From assembly GCF_000383615.1 (NCBI RefSeq), contig NZ_KB911588.1:354850-418849 (forward strand): a DNA stretch of 64,000 nt. The letters run 5' to 3'. The translations under genes and the position numbers were made by a program. This stretch comes from Streptomyces canus 299MFChir4.1. GTDB taxonomy: Bacteria > Actinomycetota > Actinomycetes > Streptomycetales > Streptomycetaceae. Below are positions 43,265-52,773 of the stretch, in pieces. The notes under the pieces were generated by a model that did not search any database, was not told the origin of the DNA, and was given only the letters and a program-made list of their open reading frames with translations. Position 1 is the first letter of the stretch. Every line of letters starts with the position of its first letter.

Positions 43265-44107
43265 ATGACGGGAAACCACAGGAACTCCGGCCTCACCCGG
43301 CGCCGCGCCCTCGCGGTGACCGGCGGGACGGTCGCGGCGGGCGGGCTCGCCGTCACCGGGTACCAGTCGGCGTTCGACGGTGCCCTGGTCAGGAAGGACA
43401 TCACCGAGGGCAAGAGCGGGGTCCCGCTGACGCTGCGGCTGACCGTCGTGGACGCCACCGACGGCTGCACCCCGGTCAAGGGCGCGGCCGTGGAGATCTG
43501 GCACTGCGACGCCTGGGGCTACTACTCCGGCTACACCACCGCCGACCCCGGCGGCTCGGCGCCCCCGGAGAGCGAGGACGGCTCGACCGCGAACGACGCC
43601 ACCTACCTGCGCGGCTACCAGATCGCGAACGCCAACGGGGTGGTGAGGTTCGAGACGATCTTCCCGGGCTGGTACACCCCGCGCACCTGCCACATCCACG
43701 TGAAGGTGCACACCGGCGGCGAGAAGGAGGACGGCACCTACGAGGGCGGCAAGGTCAGCTACACCGGCCAGCTGTTCTTCGACGACACGGTCGCCGAGGT
43801 GATCTTCGCCCTGCAGCCGTACTCCCGGCACTCCGGCAGCTACACCACCCTCGGCAACGACATGGTCTACGACGGCGGCGGCGCCTCCGGCGGCCTGCTC
43901 ACCCTCAAGGCCGTGCACAAGGCCGACCCGTCCAAGGGCTACAAGGGATCCGTCACCTTCGCCATCGACCCGGACGCCGAGAACACGGGCGCGGGCAGCG
44001 GCGGTGGCGGCGGGGGAGGCACGCCCCCGAGCGGCGCCCCGACGGGCACGCCCCCGAGCGGCGCTCCGTCCGAAAACGCCAGTCCGTCGGCCTCCGCGTC
44101 CTCGTAA
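43265..44107 (+). CDS. Tat-type secreted intradiol ring-cleavage dioxygenase
   Basis: A 280-residue protein. The twin-arginine start (LTRRRALAVTGGTVAAGG) precedes a dioxygenase domain with VEIWHCDAWGYYSGY, PGWYTPRTCHIHVKV (Tyr and two His Fe(III) ligands) and YLRGYQ. A Pro/Ser/Gly tail (from about 240) with tandem TPPSGAP repeats probably tethers or extends the protein outside the cell. It should open catechol rings between the hydroxyls, as in secreted lignin-aromatic degraders of streptomycetes. The ATG at 43265 is chosen so that the Tat motif lies at the N-terminus. Confidence 0.88.
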   Translation: MTGNHRNSGLTRRRALAVTGGTVAAGGLAVTGYQSAFDGALVRKDITEGKSGVPLTLRLTVVDATDGCTPVKGAAVEIWHCDAWGYYSGYTTADPGGSAPPESEDGSTANDATYLRGYQIANANGVVRFETIFPGWYTPRTCHIHVKVHTGGEKEDGTYEGGKVSYTGQLFFDDTVAEVIFALQPYSRHSGSYTTLGNDMVYDGGGASGGLLTLKAVHKADPSKGYKGSVTFAIDPDAENTGAGSGGGGGGGTPPSGAPTGTPPSGAPSENASPSASASS

Positions 44108-44116
44108 GGTACGGCC

Positions 44117-44950
44117 GTGAGCAGCCGGGAGGACGAGGCGCTGGCCCTGGCCGCCGTGGACGCGCTGACCGGTCAGCTGGCCCTGGCTCCCAAGCCGGGC
44201 CTGCCCGATCCACGCGACCTAGGGGCCCGCGCCACGCGCAAGGACCACTGTTCCCTGCGCTGGTCGGCCAGGGCGCTCGCGCCCGGCCTCGCGGCGATGG
44301 CCGCAGCCGCCCGCCGCACCGGCGAGCCCAGCCCCGGACTGCGGGCGGAGCTGGGCGCGATCGGCCGGTGCACCGAGCACTCGGTGGCCCTCGCGGGCGG
44401 CGGCCACCGCGGTGCCCTGTGGACCCTCGGTCTGCTGGTTGCCGCGGCCGCCCTCGACCCGGGGGCGCGGTCCGCGGACGTGGCCACGGCCGCCAAGAAG
44501 ATCGCCGCGCACAGCGACAGGCGGGCCCCGCGCCGGCCCTCCCGGGGCTCCGCGGTGTCCGCGAAGTACGGCGCGGCGGGCGCCCGGGGCGAGGCCCGGG
44601 CCGGATTCCCGCACGTACGGCGGGCGTTGGACGCGCTGGCCAGGTCCCGCACGGCGGGCGCCGGCGAGTCCGAGGCCCGCCTGGACGCCCTGCTGACCGT
44701 GATGTCCACCCTCCAGGACACCGAACTCCTCTACACGGCGGGCCCTTTGGGGCTGCGCCACGTCCAGGCGGGCGCCCGGGGGGTCCTGGAGGCGGGCGGT
44801 ACGACGACGGAAGCGGGCCGAGAGGCCCTGCTCGCCCTCGACGCCGGCCTCCACACGCGTGCGTGGAGCCCTCGCGGCAGCGCGGGGCTGCTCGCGGGGG
44901 CGCTGTTCGTGGACGCGCTTCCGGTGACGGCCGGGCCAAGGGCGGCCTGA
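44117..44950 (+). CDS. Triphosphoribosyl-dephospho-CoA synthase-like protein (CitG/MdcB family)
   Basis: A 277-residue protein with CitG-family landmarks KPGLPDPRD, GGHRGALWTLGLL and GARGEARAGFPHV. CitG makes the prosthetic group precursor of citrate or malonate lyase from ATP and dephospho-CoA. No acyl carrier or lyase genes lie nearby, so this orphan may do something else. It starts with GTG 9 bases after the dioxygenase stop, so it is probably in the same operon. Confidence 0.75.
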   Translation: MSSREDEALALAAVDALTGQLALAPKPGLPDPRDLGARATRKDHCSLRWSARALAPGLAAMAAAARRTGEPSPGLRAELGAIGRCTEHSVALAGGGHRGALWTLGLLVAAAALDPGARSADVATAAKKIAAHSDRRAPRRPSRGSAVSAKYGAAGARGEARAGFPHVRRALDALARSRTAGAGESEARLDALLTVMSTLQDTELLYTAGPLGLRHVQAGARGVLEAGGTTTEAGREALLALDAGLHTRAWSPRGSAGLLAGALFVDALPVTAGPRAA

Positions 44951-44956
44951 CACCGG

Positions 44957-46204
44957 CTAGTTCACGAGCACTGGTGCCTCGGCGTCCCTCCCGGGGGCGC
45001 TTCTCTCCGACACCCGGCCGGCGGCCCGCCTGGTCGCCGGCCCCATCGCGTACGACGCCACCAGCGTCGCCCCGCCGAGCAGCAGCCACCCCGGCGTGCC
45101 CCACTCCACGAGCAGCGTCGTCAGCACCAGCGGCCCCAGTGTCCGGGCCACCGTCACCCCGGTCCCGAAGAACCCCTGGTACTCGCCGACCCGCTCGGCC
45201 GGAGCCAGGTCGAAGGAGAGCTGCCAGGACCCGGCCGACTGCCCCATCTCGGCCACCACCTGCAACACCGCCCCGGCGACCAGCGCGCCCACGGCCCCCC
45301 ACGGCGAGGCCCCCGCCGCCAGCGCGAACACCGCGCAGGCCGCCAGCATGACCCACCCCGACCGCCGCACCGCGCGCGTGGCCGACGCGAGCCCGGTCAC
45401 CCCGCGGGCCATCCGCACCTGGAACACCATCACGGCCCCGGTGTTGAGCACGAACAGCGCGGAGACCAGCCAGGTGGGAGCCGCGGTCCGCTCGGCGATC
45501 CACAGCGGGATCCCCAGGCTCAGCAAGGGCATCCGCAGCAGCAGCACGGTGTTCAGCAGGGTGATCACGGCGTACGGCCGGTCGCGCAGCACCCCGGAGG
45601 CGGAACGCTTCTCCACGGCCACGCGAGGCGCCACGGACGGCAGCCGCAGCAGCAGCCCCGCACACACCAGGAAGCTCACCGCGTCCACCGCGAACACCCC
45701 GAGATACGCCGCCCGCGTCCCGGCGTGCAGCGCCAGCCCACCGAGTCCCGCGCCGACCGCAAGGCCGGCGTTGAGCGTCGCCTGGAGGTGAGCCAGCAGC
45801 CCGGTCCGCTCCCCGGCGGACACCAACCCCGCGAGCAGCGCCTGCCGGGCCGCCGCGAGCCCCGACTGCGCCGAGGCGTAGGCACAGGCCGCCAGCACGA
45901 ACGGCACGAAGTCCCGCACCACCAGGAAGGACGCCACCGCCAGCCCCGTCGCCAGCGCCAGCAGCACCGCCGTACCGCGCGCCCCGCGCCGGTCCGCGAG
46001 CCGGCCGAGCGGCACTCCCACCACCGAGCCGACCGCCCATCCGACGGTCAGACCGAGCCCCACGCGCGCGGGGTCGAGCCCGACGACGTGCGTGAAGTAG
46101 AGCGCCGACGTCACGTAATAGGCGCCGTCCCCGACGGAGTTGCTCAACTGGGCGAGCGCCAGGACGCGTTGCGGCCCCGCGGGCGGGACGGGTGAGTTCG
46201 TCAT
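44957..46204 (-). CDS. MFS transporter
   Basis: A 415-residue protein with 12 predicted membrane spans and the MFS loop motif GRLADRRG between helices 2 and 3. The ATG at 46204 is the natural start. It is of the drug-efflux type, but its substrate is not visible. It lies 52 bases downstream of the MocR regulator on the same strand. Confidence 0.9.
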   Translation of the reverse strand: MTNSPVPPAGPQRVLALAQLSNSVGDGAYYVTSALYFTHVVGLDPARVGLGLTVGWAVGSVVGVPLGRLADRRGARGTAVLLALATGLAVASFLVVRDFVPFVLAACAYASAQSGLAAARQALLAGLVSAGERTGLLAHLQATLNAGLAVGAGLGGLALHAGTRAAYLGVFAVDAVSFLVCAGLLLRLPSVAPRVAVEKRSASGVLRDRPYAVITLLNTVLLLRMPLLSLGIPLWIAERTAAPTWLVSALFVLNTGAVMVFQVRMARGVTGLASATRAVRRSGWVMLAACAVFALAAGASPWGAVGALVAGAVLQVVAEMGQSAGSWQLSFDLAPAERVGEYQGFFGTGVTVARTLGPLVLTTLLVEWGTPGWLLLGGATLVASYAMGPATRRAAGRVSERSAPGRDAEAPVLVN

Positions 46205-46256
46205 GGAACCGACGGTAGAAGCGCGGTGGACCGCTTGGCAGACCCAATAGAGGCCT

Positions 46257-47606
46257 CTAGGAATGGCCCAATTCCAGGACCCGGACCAGGGCCTCCAGCG
46301 CCTCGGGATACGCCCCCTCCCGAGGAGTCCCGTATCCCACGACGAGCCCCTCGCGAGTCCCCGCCGCATGCCAGTGCTCCCGCAGGGACCCCACCGCGAG
46401 CCCCTCGGCCGCGGCCCGCGCCAGCACCGCCGTCTCGTCCCCGACCTCGACCAGGGCGTGCAGCCCGGCCGCGATCCCCTGGACCCGCCGGCGCGCCCCC
46501 AGCCGCTCCACGAGCCGGTCCCTGCGCCGCCGGTACCTGAGCCGGCACGCGCGCACGTGACGGTCGTAGGCGTGCGTGCGGATCAGCTCGGCGAGTGCCA
46601 GCTGCCCGATGGTCTCGGTGCTGTGGTCGCTGTGCAGCTTGGCGTCGGCGACGGGTGCGACGAGGTGCGGCGGCAGCACCATCCACCCGAGCCGGAGCGC
46701 GGGCCCGAGCGTCTTGGACGCCGTCCCCAGGTAGGCGACCCGGCCCGGCGCCATCCCCTGGAGCGCCCCGACGGGCTGCCGGTCGTACCGGAACTCCCCG
46801 TCGTAGTCGTCCTCGACGACCAGCGCCCCACGCGCGCGTGCCCAGTCGGTCAGCGCCCGCCGCCGCGAGGGGTGCAGGGTCACGCCGGTCGGGTACTGGT
46901 GGGCGGGAGTGACGACGACGGCCGCGGGGTCCCCGAGAGCGTCGACCTCCACGCCCCGCTCGTCGACCGGCGCCGGCACCACCCGTCCGCCACCGCGCCG
47001 TACGACCTCCCGGTGGAAGGGCAGCCCGGGGTCCTCCATGGCGATGTCCCCGCCCTCCAGAACTCGCGTGAGCAGCGCGAGCCCCTGCACGGCCCCGGAG
47101 GTGACGACGATCTGCTCCGGAGAGGCGACGACTCCCCGGACCCGCCCGAGATACTCCGCGAGCGCGACCCGCAGTTCGATCCGGCCCAGGGGATCGCCGT
47201 AGTCGTACGCGGACACGGGAGCGGTCGCGACGGCCCGCCGCACGGCCTTGAGCCAGGCCGCGGCGGGGAAGGCGCCGACGTCCGGGCTGCCGGGCCGCAG
47301 ATCGAAAAGCGGTGCACGCGCGCGTGCACCGCTCTGCGAGGGTCCGGCGTCGGCGGCGGGCAGAGGAGCGACGACCGTCCCCGATCCCTGCCGGGCGGTC
47401 AGATACCCCTCGGCGATCAACTGGTCGTAGGCCGCCTTCACGGTCCCCCGCGAAACCCCCAGCTCCTCGGCGAGCCGCCGGGTGGCGGGAAGCCGGGCGC
47501 CGGGCGCGAGCCGCCCCCCGCGAACGGCGTCGCGCAGGGCCCTCTCGAGCCCGGCACGACGACCGTCGACGAGGTCGGCTTCCAGATGCAGGTCCACCGA
47601 TCCCAC
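46257..47606 (-). CDS. MocR/PdxR-type GntR-aminotransferase regulator
   Basis: A 449-residue regulator. The GntR winged helix is at about 14-80 (RLAEELGVSRGTVKAAYDQL) and a class I aminotransferase-like domain at about 105-440, including the PLP lysine region TASKTLGPALRLG. Such proteins sense PLP or an amino-acid adduct. It probably controls itself and the MFS gene that follows. Confidence 0.93.
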   Translation of the reverse strand: MGSVDLHLEADLVDGRRAGLERALRDAVRGGRLAPGARLPATRRLAEELGVSRGTVKAAYDQLIAEGYLTARQGSGTVVAPLPAADAGPSQSGARARAPLFDLRPGSPDVGAFPAAAWLKAVRRAVATAPVSAYDYGDPLGRIELRVALAEYLGRVRGVVASPEQIVVTSGAVQGLALLTRVLEGGDIAMEDPGLPFHREVVRRGGGRVVPAPVDERGVEVDALGDPAAVVVTPAHQYPTGVTLHPSRRRALTDWARARGALVVEDDYDGEFRYDRQPVGALQGMAPGRVAYLGTASKTLGPALRLGWMVLPPHLVAPVADAKLHSDHSTETIGQLALAELIRTHAYDRHVRACRLRYRRRRDRLVERLGARRRVQGIAAGLHALVEVGDETAVLARAAAEGLAVGSLREHWHAAGTREGLVVGYGTPREGAYPEALEALVRVLELGHS

Positions 47607-47659
47607 CTAGGGGTGCGGGGAACTGCGCGACCAGCCACGAACAACCCGCACCCGAAAGA

Positions 47660-49120
47660 TCACCCCTTCAGGGAAGCCATCCACGCCTCGACCTCGTCCG
47701 ACCGCCGAGGCAACCCGGACGACAGATTCCGGTTCCCGTCGGCCGTCACCAGGATGTCGTCCTCGATCCGCACCCCGATACCCCGGTACTCCTCGGGCAC
47801 GGTCAGATCATCGGCCTGGAAGTACAGCCCGGGCTCGACGGTCAGCACCATCCCCGCCTCGAGGACCCCGTCCACATACGACTCGACCCGCGCGGCGGCG
47901 CAGTCGTGGACGTCCATGCCCAGCATGTGCCCGGTCCCGTGCAGCGTCCAGCGCCGCTGGAGCCCCAGCTCCAGCACCCGCTCCACCGGCCCCTCGACCA
48001 GACCCCACTCCACGATCCGCTCGGCCAGCACCCGCTGGGCCGCGTCATGGAAGTCCCGGTACTTGGCACCCGGCTGCACGGCCGCGATCCCGGCCTCCTG
48101 GGCGTCGTACACGGCGTCGTAGATCTTCTTCTGGATCTCGCTGAAGCGGCCGTTGACCGGCAGCGTCCGCGTCACGTCGGCGGTGTAGTACGTGTGCGTC
48201 TCGACGCCCGCGTCGAGGAGCAGCAGGTCACCGGAGCGCACCGGCCCGTCGTTGCGCACCCAGTGCAGCGTGCACGCGTGCGGCCCCGCCGCGGCGATCG
48301 TGCCGTAGCCGACGTCGTTGCCCTCGACGCGCGCGCGGAGGAAGAAGGTGCCCTCGATGTAGCGCTCGGAGGTGGCCTCGGCCTTGTCGAGGACCTTCAC
48401 CACGTCCTCGAAGCCCCGCACGGTGGAGTCGACGGCCTTCTGGAGCTCCCCGACCTCGAACTCGTCCTTGACCAGCCGAGCCTCGGACAGGAAGACCCGC
48501 AGCTCCTCGTCCCGCTCGGCGGTGACCTTGTCGGTGAGCGCGGCCTCGACACCGGCGTCGTAGCCCCGTACGACCCGCACCGGGCCGGTGGCCTCGCGCA
48601 GCTTGTCGGCGATCTCCCGCACGTCGGAGACGGGGATGCCGTACAGCGTCTCGGACTCGGTCAGCGAGTGCCGCCGCCCGACCCACAGCTCACCCTGGCC
48701 CGACAGCCAGAACTCACCGTTCTCGCGGTCGGAACGCGGCAGCAGGTACAGCGTGGCGGTGTGGCCGCCGGAGACGGGCTCCAGGACGAGCACGCCGTCC
48801 TCGGTCTGGTTGCCCGTGAGGTAGGCGTACTCGACGGAGGCCCGGAAGGGGTACTCGGTGTCGTTGGAGCGGGTCTTCAGATTGCCCGCCGGGATCACCA
48901 GCCGCTCACCGGGGAAGCGCGCGGAGAGCGCCGCGCGGCGGGCCGCGGTCTCGGCGGCCTGCGCGATCGGCTCCAGGTCGTGCAGCTCGGTGTCGGCCCA
49001 GCCGGACTTCATGCTCTCGGCCAGCTCGTCGGAGACGCCCGGGTACAGGCCGTTCTTCCGCTTCTTGATCGGCTCTTCGGACTCATCTTCCGGGGTCGCC
49101 GGGGTGAGCTCTTCGGCCAC
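47660..49120 (-). CDS. pepP: Xaa-Pro aminopeptidase (aminopeptidase P)
   Basis: A 486-residue M24B peptidase with an N-terminal creatinase-like domain and C-terminal catalytic domain. Metal ligands appear in order: Asp in LLLDAGVETHTYYTADVTRT, His in GTGHMLGMDVHD, Glu in TVEPGLYF and Glu in GVRIEDDILVT. It removes N-terminal residues before proline. The GTG at 49120 is preferred because AGGAGG abuts the ATG at 49126 with no gap but lies 6 bases from this GTG. Confidence 0.96.
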   Translation of the reverse strand: MAEELTPATPEDESEEPIKKRKNGLYPGVSDELAESMKSGWADTELHDLEPIAQAAETAARRAALSARFPGERLVIPAGNLKTRSNDTEYPFRASVEYAYLTGNQTEDGVLVLEPVSGGHTATLYLLPRSDRENGEFWLSGQGELWVGRRHSLTESETLYGIPVSDVREIADKLREATGPVRVVRGYDAGVEAALTDKVTAERDEELRVFLSEARLVKDEFEVGELQKAVDSTVRGFEDVVKVLDKAEATSERYIEGTFFLRARVEGNDVGYGTIAAAGPHACTLHWVRNDGPVRSGDLLLLDAGVETHTYYTADVTRTLPVNGRFSEIQKKIYDAVYDAQEAGIAAVQPGAKYRDFHDAAQRVLAERIVEWGLVEGPVERVLELGLQRRWTLHGTGHMLGMDVHDCAAARVESYVDGVLEAGMVLTVEPGLYFQADDLTVPEEYRGIGVRIEDDILVTADGNRNLSSGLPRRSDEVEAWMASLKG

Positions 49121-49219
49121 GGTCATCCTCCTACGAAACGGCACTGGACCCCCTCCATCGTACGGTCGTACGGAAGGGGGCCCAGGGGCCTTGGGACTGT
49201 TACACCCTGCTACACCGTG

Positions 49220-50731
49220 CTACTCGAAGTGTGCGGCGAGCAACACGACGTCCTCATCGGAGTCCGCCTCGTCCAGACCCTCGGGCAGCACGGTCCGCAG
49301 CACGTGGTCGGCGACCGCGCCGGGGTCACCGCGCAGCGCCTTCGGCACCCCGGCCGCCGCCGCGTGCAGACGGGCGAAGGCGCGGTCGGTGGGGTCGCCG
49401 GTGCGGTGCAGCAGCCCGTCGGTGTACAGCAGAACCGTCTCTCCGGACTCTGCGCTCAGCTCCACGCTCGGCGCCTCCCAGCAGGCGAGCATGCCGAGCG
49501 GCGCGGACACGGACGTCTCCACGTACTCGGTGCGCCGCTCGCCGATCAGCAGCGGCGGGCAGTGCCCGGCACCGGCCAGCGTGATCTTGCGCAGCGCGGG
49601 CTCGCAGTAGGCGAACAGCGCGGTGGCGGAGCGGGCCGGCTCGGTCAGCCGGAGCAGCAGCTCCAGGTCGGACAGGACCGCGACCGGGTCCTCGCCCTCC
49701 ATCACGGCGTACGCCCTGAGGGAGGCTCTGAGGCGCCCCATCGCGGCGATCGCGCTCGGGCCGCTGCCGGTCACCGAACCGACCGCGAGTCCCAGCGCCG
49801 CGTCCGGCAGCGGCAGCGCGTCGTACCAGTCGCCGCCGCCGCGCGGACCGGTGCGGTGCCGGGCGGCGAGCCTGACGCCGGCGACCCGGGGGAGCCGGGA
49901 CGGCAGCAGCTCCTCGGCCATCGTCGCCATGCACGCACGCGTGCGCTCGACCTCGACGAGCCGGGCCAGGTGCTCGGTGGCACAGCGGACGTACAGGCCG
50001 ACGAGGTGGCGCTGGCGCTCGGACGGTTCGGTGGGCTCGTCGTAGAGCCACACCGCGGCACCGAGGCGGCCGGCGTCGTCGGTGGACAGGGGCAGCGCGT
50101 AGCAGGCCGCGTAGCCGAGGCGGGCGGCCACCTCGCGGTGGCGCGGGTCGAGGCCGTCCTCGGCGAGCAGGTCGGGCTGGGCGATCTCGCCGTCGCCGCC
50201 CGGCAGCCCGTCGAGGATGCGGCCGTACGACATCGCGCTGCGCGGCACGGTCTCGATGTGCCCGAGGTCGGCGCGGGCGAGTCCGAGGCCGATGGTGGTG
50301 TCGGGGCCGAGGCCGTCGCCCGGTTCGAGGACGACCAGTCCGCGCCGGGCCCCCACCAGGGCGGCTCCGGCCTGCAGGAATTCCTGGAGGGCTTCGGACA
50401 GGGTGTGCGTGCGGGCGAGGCGTTCGGTGAGTTCGTGCAGGGTCGTCAGGTCGGAGACCCAGCCGGCGAGCCGGTCCTGCAGGAGGGCGCCGGGTGCGTT
50501 CGGCGCGGGGACCGAAGAGGCGCCCGGGGCGGCAGGCGCGGGCGCGACAGTGTGTGCGGGTGCGGGAACCGTTGAATCGATTCCGGCCACTTTCGGAGGG
50601 TGAGGGGCGTTCATGGCGTCCGGCCTTCCGACCGGTGCGTATTGCTCAAAAGCATCGCAAACCCCCATGTCATTCTGCGCCGCTAGCAGTGTCTCCACAT
50701 GTACACGCACTCGTGAGGGGATGTCCAGCAT
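49220..50731 (-). CDS. PP2C-type (SpoIIE) serine phosphatase with GAF-like domain
   Basis: A 503-residue protein. A disordered Pro/Ala-rich part (about 35-80), a GAF-like sensor domain (about 90-265) and a PP2C/SpoIIE domain (about 280-500) are seen. Metal ligands are in GGDWYDAL, LYTDGLLHR and DEDVVLLAAHF. The usual D-x-x-GHG block reads VTGSGPSA, so one metal-binding position deviates. Such phosphatases dephosphorylate anti-sigma antagonists. The ATG at 50731 (MLDIPSRVRVHVETLL) is taken as the start. Its partners are probably RsbW-like ATPases such as those at 33211 and 53864. Confidence 0.9.
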   Translation of the reverse strand: MLDIPSRVRVHVETLLAAQNDMGVCDAFEQYAPVGRPDAMNAPHPPKVAGIDSTVPAPAHTVAPAPAAPGASSVPAPNAPGALLQDRLAGWVSDLTTLHELTERLARTHTLSEALQEFLQAGAALVGARRGLVVLEPGDGLGPDTTIGLGLARADLGHIETVPRSAMSYGRILDGLPGGDGEIAQPDLLAEDGLDPRHREVAARLGYAACYALPLSTDDAGRLGAAVWLYDEPTEPSERQRHLVGLYVRCATEHLARLVEVERTRACMATMAEELLPSRLPRVAGVRLAARHRTGPRGGGDWYDALPLPDAALGLAVGSVTGSGPSAIAAMGRLRASLRAYAVMEGEDPVAVLSDLELLLRLTEPARSATALFAYCEPALRKITLAGAGHCPPLLIGERRTEYVETSVSAPLGMLACWEAPSVELSAESGETVLLYTDGLLHRTGDPTDRAFARLHAAAAGVPKALRGDPGAVADHVLRTVLPEGLDEADSDEDVVLLAAHFE

Positions 50732-51186
50732 TGTCCTGCCGGGATTCCTGGTGTCCGTGGGTAACTGGTGGAGAGTGAGTTGCCGGGTAAAGTTGGCTAA
50801 AAACTGCCTCGGGTTACGGTGTATTGAGGTCGACTGGCCTTGCTCCACAGAGCGTCACAGCGGTCGTGATGGGTACGTACTCGGTAAGGACCAGGGGTGG
50901 TGGACCGTCACCCGGAACCTGGTGACCGACCCGGGCGTCTTAGCCACCGACGACCGAGCCCCATCCTCCCGTGGTGGAGGCGGAGAGAAATACGCGCGAC
51001 GGCAAAACGCCATACTTCGCCACCCCCCGCCACGCCCATGCTTTTGATAGACGACGCAGTATGGGGTTCCCCTTGTCTCGGACAGGGGTGTGATGCGCCA
51101 ACAGGTACGCACAGTGAAGTGATCGACACATGGTGTGATGTGGTCCTCGGTGTTGCCAGCGGTGCAACGGAAAGGAACGAGCGCTC
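50732..51186. other. Divergent intergenic region (phosphatase/prim-pol-like)
   Basis: No gene is seen in 455 bases, which must hold both divergent promoters. CCATACT (51010-51016) and AGTATGG (51058-51064) form a weak inverted repeat about 120-180 bp before the prim-pol-like gene. Nothing else is clear. Confidence 0.4.
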
Positions 51187-51852
51187 ATGCGCGAGATCCT
51201 CGGAAGGCGACGCAGGCTCCTGTCCCAGCGCAGCGACGGAAGGCCTGAATTGTTCAGCGCGGCCCTGACCTTCGCGAAGGAATGGCAGTGGCCCGTACTC
51301 CCGGGTGTGGCACCGGACCCGGAGGGCCGGGCCCGTTGCGGATGCCCCGACCCGGAGTGCACGGTCCCCGGCGCCCACCCCTTCGACCCGGGTCTGCTCG
51401 CGGCCACCACGGACGAGCGCATGATCCGCTGGTGGTGGACCAACCGACCGGCCGCGCCGATCATCCTGGCCACCGGCGGCAGTGCCCCCTGCGCGGTCAG
51501 CCTGCCGGCCCTCCCGGCCGCCCGTGCCCTGGCCGCGCTCGACCGCGAGGGCATGCGTCTCGGACCGGTGATCGCCGCGCCGACCCGCTGGGCGATCCTC
51601 GTCAAGCCGTACTCCATGGAACAGCTGGGCGAACTGCTGTACGCCCAGGACCACGTCCCCGGTTCGCTGCGCTTCCACGGCGAGGGCGGCTACCTCGCCC
51701 TGCCCCCGTCCGAGACCGGCCACGGCGACATCACCTGGGAGCGGGCCCCGCTGCCCGGCTCCGCCTCCCCGTGGGTCCCCGACGTCGAGGCCGTGGTGGA
51801 CGCCGTGGTCGAGGCCCTCACTCGTACGGGTGTGAGCGCACCCGAGTTGTAA
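51187..51852 (+). CDS. Degenerate bifunctional primase/polymerase N-terminal-like protein
   Basis: A 221-residue protein starting at ATG 51187 behind GGAAAGGAACG. It resembles the prim-pol domain found on plasmids and phages: WPVLPGVAPDP, CGCPDPEC (likely Zn knuckle), TTDERMIRWWW and ILATGGS. Where the family has the catalytic Asp pair after the TGG-like loop it reads CAVSLPAL, so polymerase activity is doubtful. Streptomyces chromosomes keep this orphan. Its role is unknown and may be regulatory or nucleotide binding. Confidence 0.75.
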   Translation: MREILGRRRRLLSQRSDGRPELFSAALTFAKEWQWPVLPGVAPDPEGRARCGCPDPECTVPGAHPFDPGLLAATTDERMIRWWWTNRPAAPIILATGGSAPCAVSLPALPAARALAALDREGMRLGPVIAAPTRWAILVKPYSMEQLGELLYAQDHVPGSLRFHGEGGYLALPPSETGHGDITWERAPLPGSASPWVPDVEAVVDAVVEALTRTGVSAPEL

Positions 51853-51908
51853 GGGTGTCGGGCGCGGGCGGAACCGGGTGCCCGCGCCGGGTCGTTATCG
51901 TCCGCTTC

Positions 51909-52529
51909 ATGAACCTTCGTCTGCTCGCCCTGTCGGGCATCGTGGTGTGCGCGATCGCGCTGCCCCTGGCCGTGGCCTCCGCGGGACAGGTGGGCGACGG
52001 AGGCCGTACGGTCGTACGCGATCTCGTGCGTCCCGCGGAGCCCCCCGCCGTACGGCTTCCCGGGGGCCCTTCCGCTGCACGGCCTTCCGAGGGTCCTTCC
52101 GCTGCCGGGCCTTCCGCGGCCGACGACTACAAGGCGCCCCTCGCCGACTCCGGCCGCTCCCCGCTGCGGCTCGGCCTGGGCCTCGCCACCGCAGCGCGCT
52201 GCGGCCCCGAACTGACCTCCCCCGACGGCATCGAGGCGCAGACCTGTGTGCTCACGCAGGGCGAGGAGACCTGGGCGCGGACCTACTACCGCAATGCGAC
52301 CGGCGCCGTGCTGGACGCCGCGCTCAGCTTCATGGGACCCGGCGGACACACGGTGCAGCTGCACTGCGCGGTCGGCGCCGGGGACGAGCCGGACAGCTGC
52401 GAGACTCCCCGCGAACGCGTCCAGGGAGCACCGGCCGGCTACACGGCGGTCGCGGAGTTCGCCCGGCGGGGCAGTGGACCACTGCTGCTGCGGACCGGGA
52501 GCAACTCCGGGGAAACCACGGGCAGTTGA
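51909..52529 (+). CDS. Secreted hypothetical protein with Pro/Ser-rich repeat
   Basis: A 206-residue protein with a signal peptide (LLALSGIVVCAIALPLAVASA, about 5-25). Residues about 50-72 are a degenerate repeat (PSAARPSEGPSAAGPSAA), followed by a compact domain with four cysteines (RCGPE, TCVLT, LHCAV, SCETP) probably in two disulfides. The family is not recognised. It is exported and possibly attached to the wall. Confidence 0.7.
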   Translation: MNLRLLALSGIVVCAIALPLAVASAGQVGDGGRTVVRDLVRPAEPPAVRLPGGPSAARPSEGPSAAGPSAADDYKAPLADSGRSPLRLGLGLATAARCGPELTSPDGIEAQTCVLTQGEETWARTYYRNATGAVLDAALSFMGPGGHTVQLHCAVGAGDEPDSCETPRERVQGAPAGYTAVAEFARRGSGPLLLRTGSNSGETTGS

Positions 52530-52570
52530 CGCACGGAGACGTTCCGTAAAGCGGACCGGGCACAGAAAGA

Positions 52571-52608
52571 CCCGGTTGCTGGCGACGGGGGATGCACCAG
52601 CAACCGGG
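52571..52608. terminator. Strong stem-loop after the secreted protein gene
   Basis: CCCGGTTGCTGG (52571-52582) and CCAGCAACCGGG (52597-52608) form a perfect 12-bp stem with a 14-nt loop, 41 bases past the stop. Confidence 0.75.
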
Positions 52609-52773
52609 CTATTGGAACGGTAACAAGAGATCGCCCGTTCGCAAATTCGACCGCGCCGCTCCCTGGCTTATTCGGACACCGATTCTCCTTCTCCTGAGGG
52701 GAGTTGTGGACAGAGCCGGCCGTTCCGTGAAGGTTCGGTGCGACTGACCGGCCGGTCAGCCGCACCGGTTTCG

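Noticed and set aside
47312..50575. A 1,087-codon open frame on the + strand
   Set aside because: It lies opposite the mocR, pepP and phosphatase genes, all with clear motifs. It has no recognisable domain and low-complexity composition.
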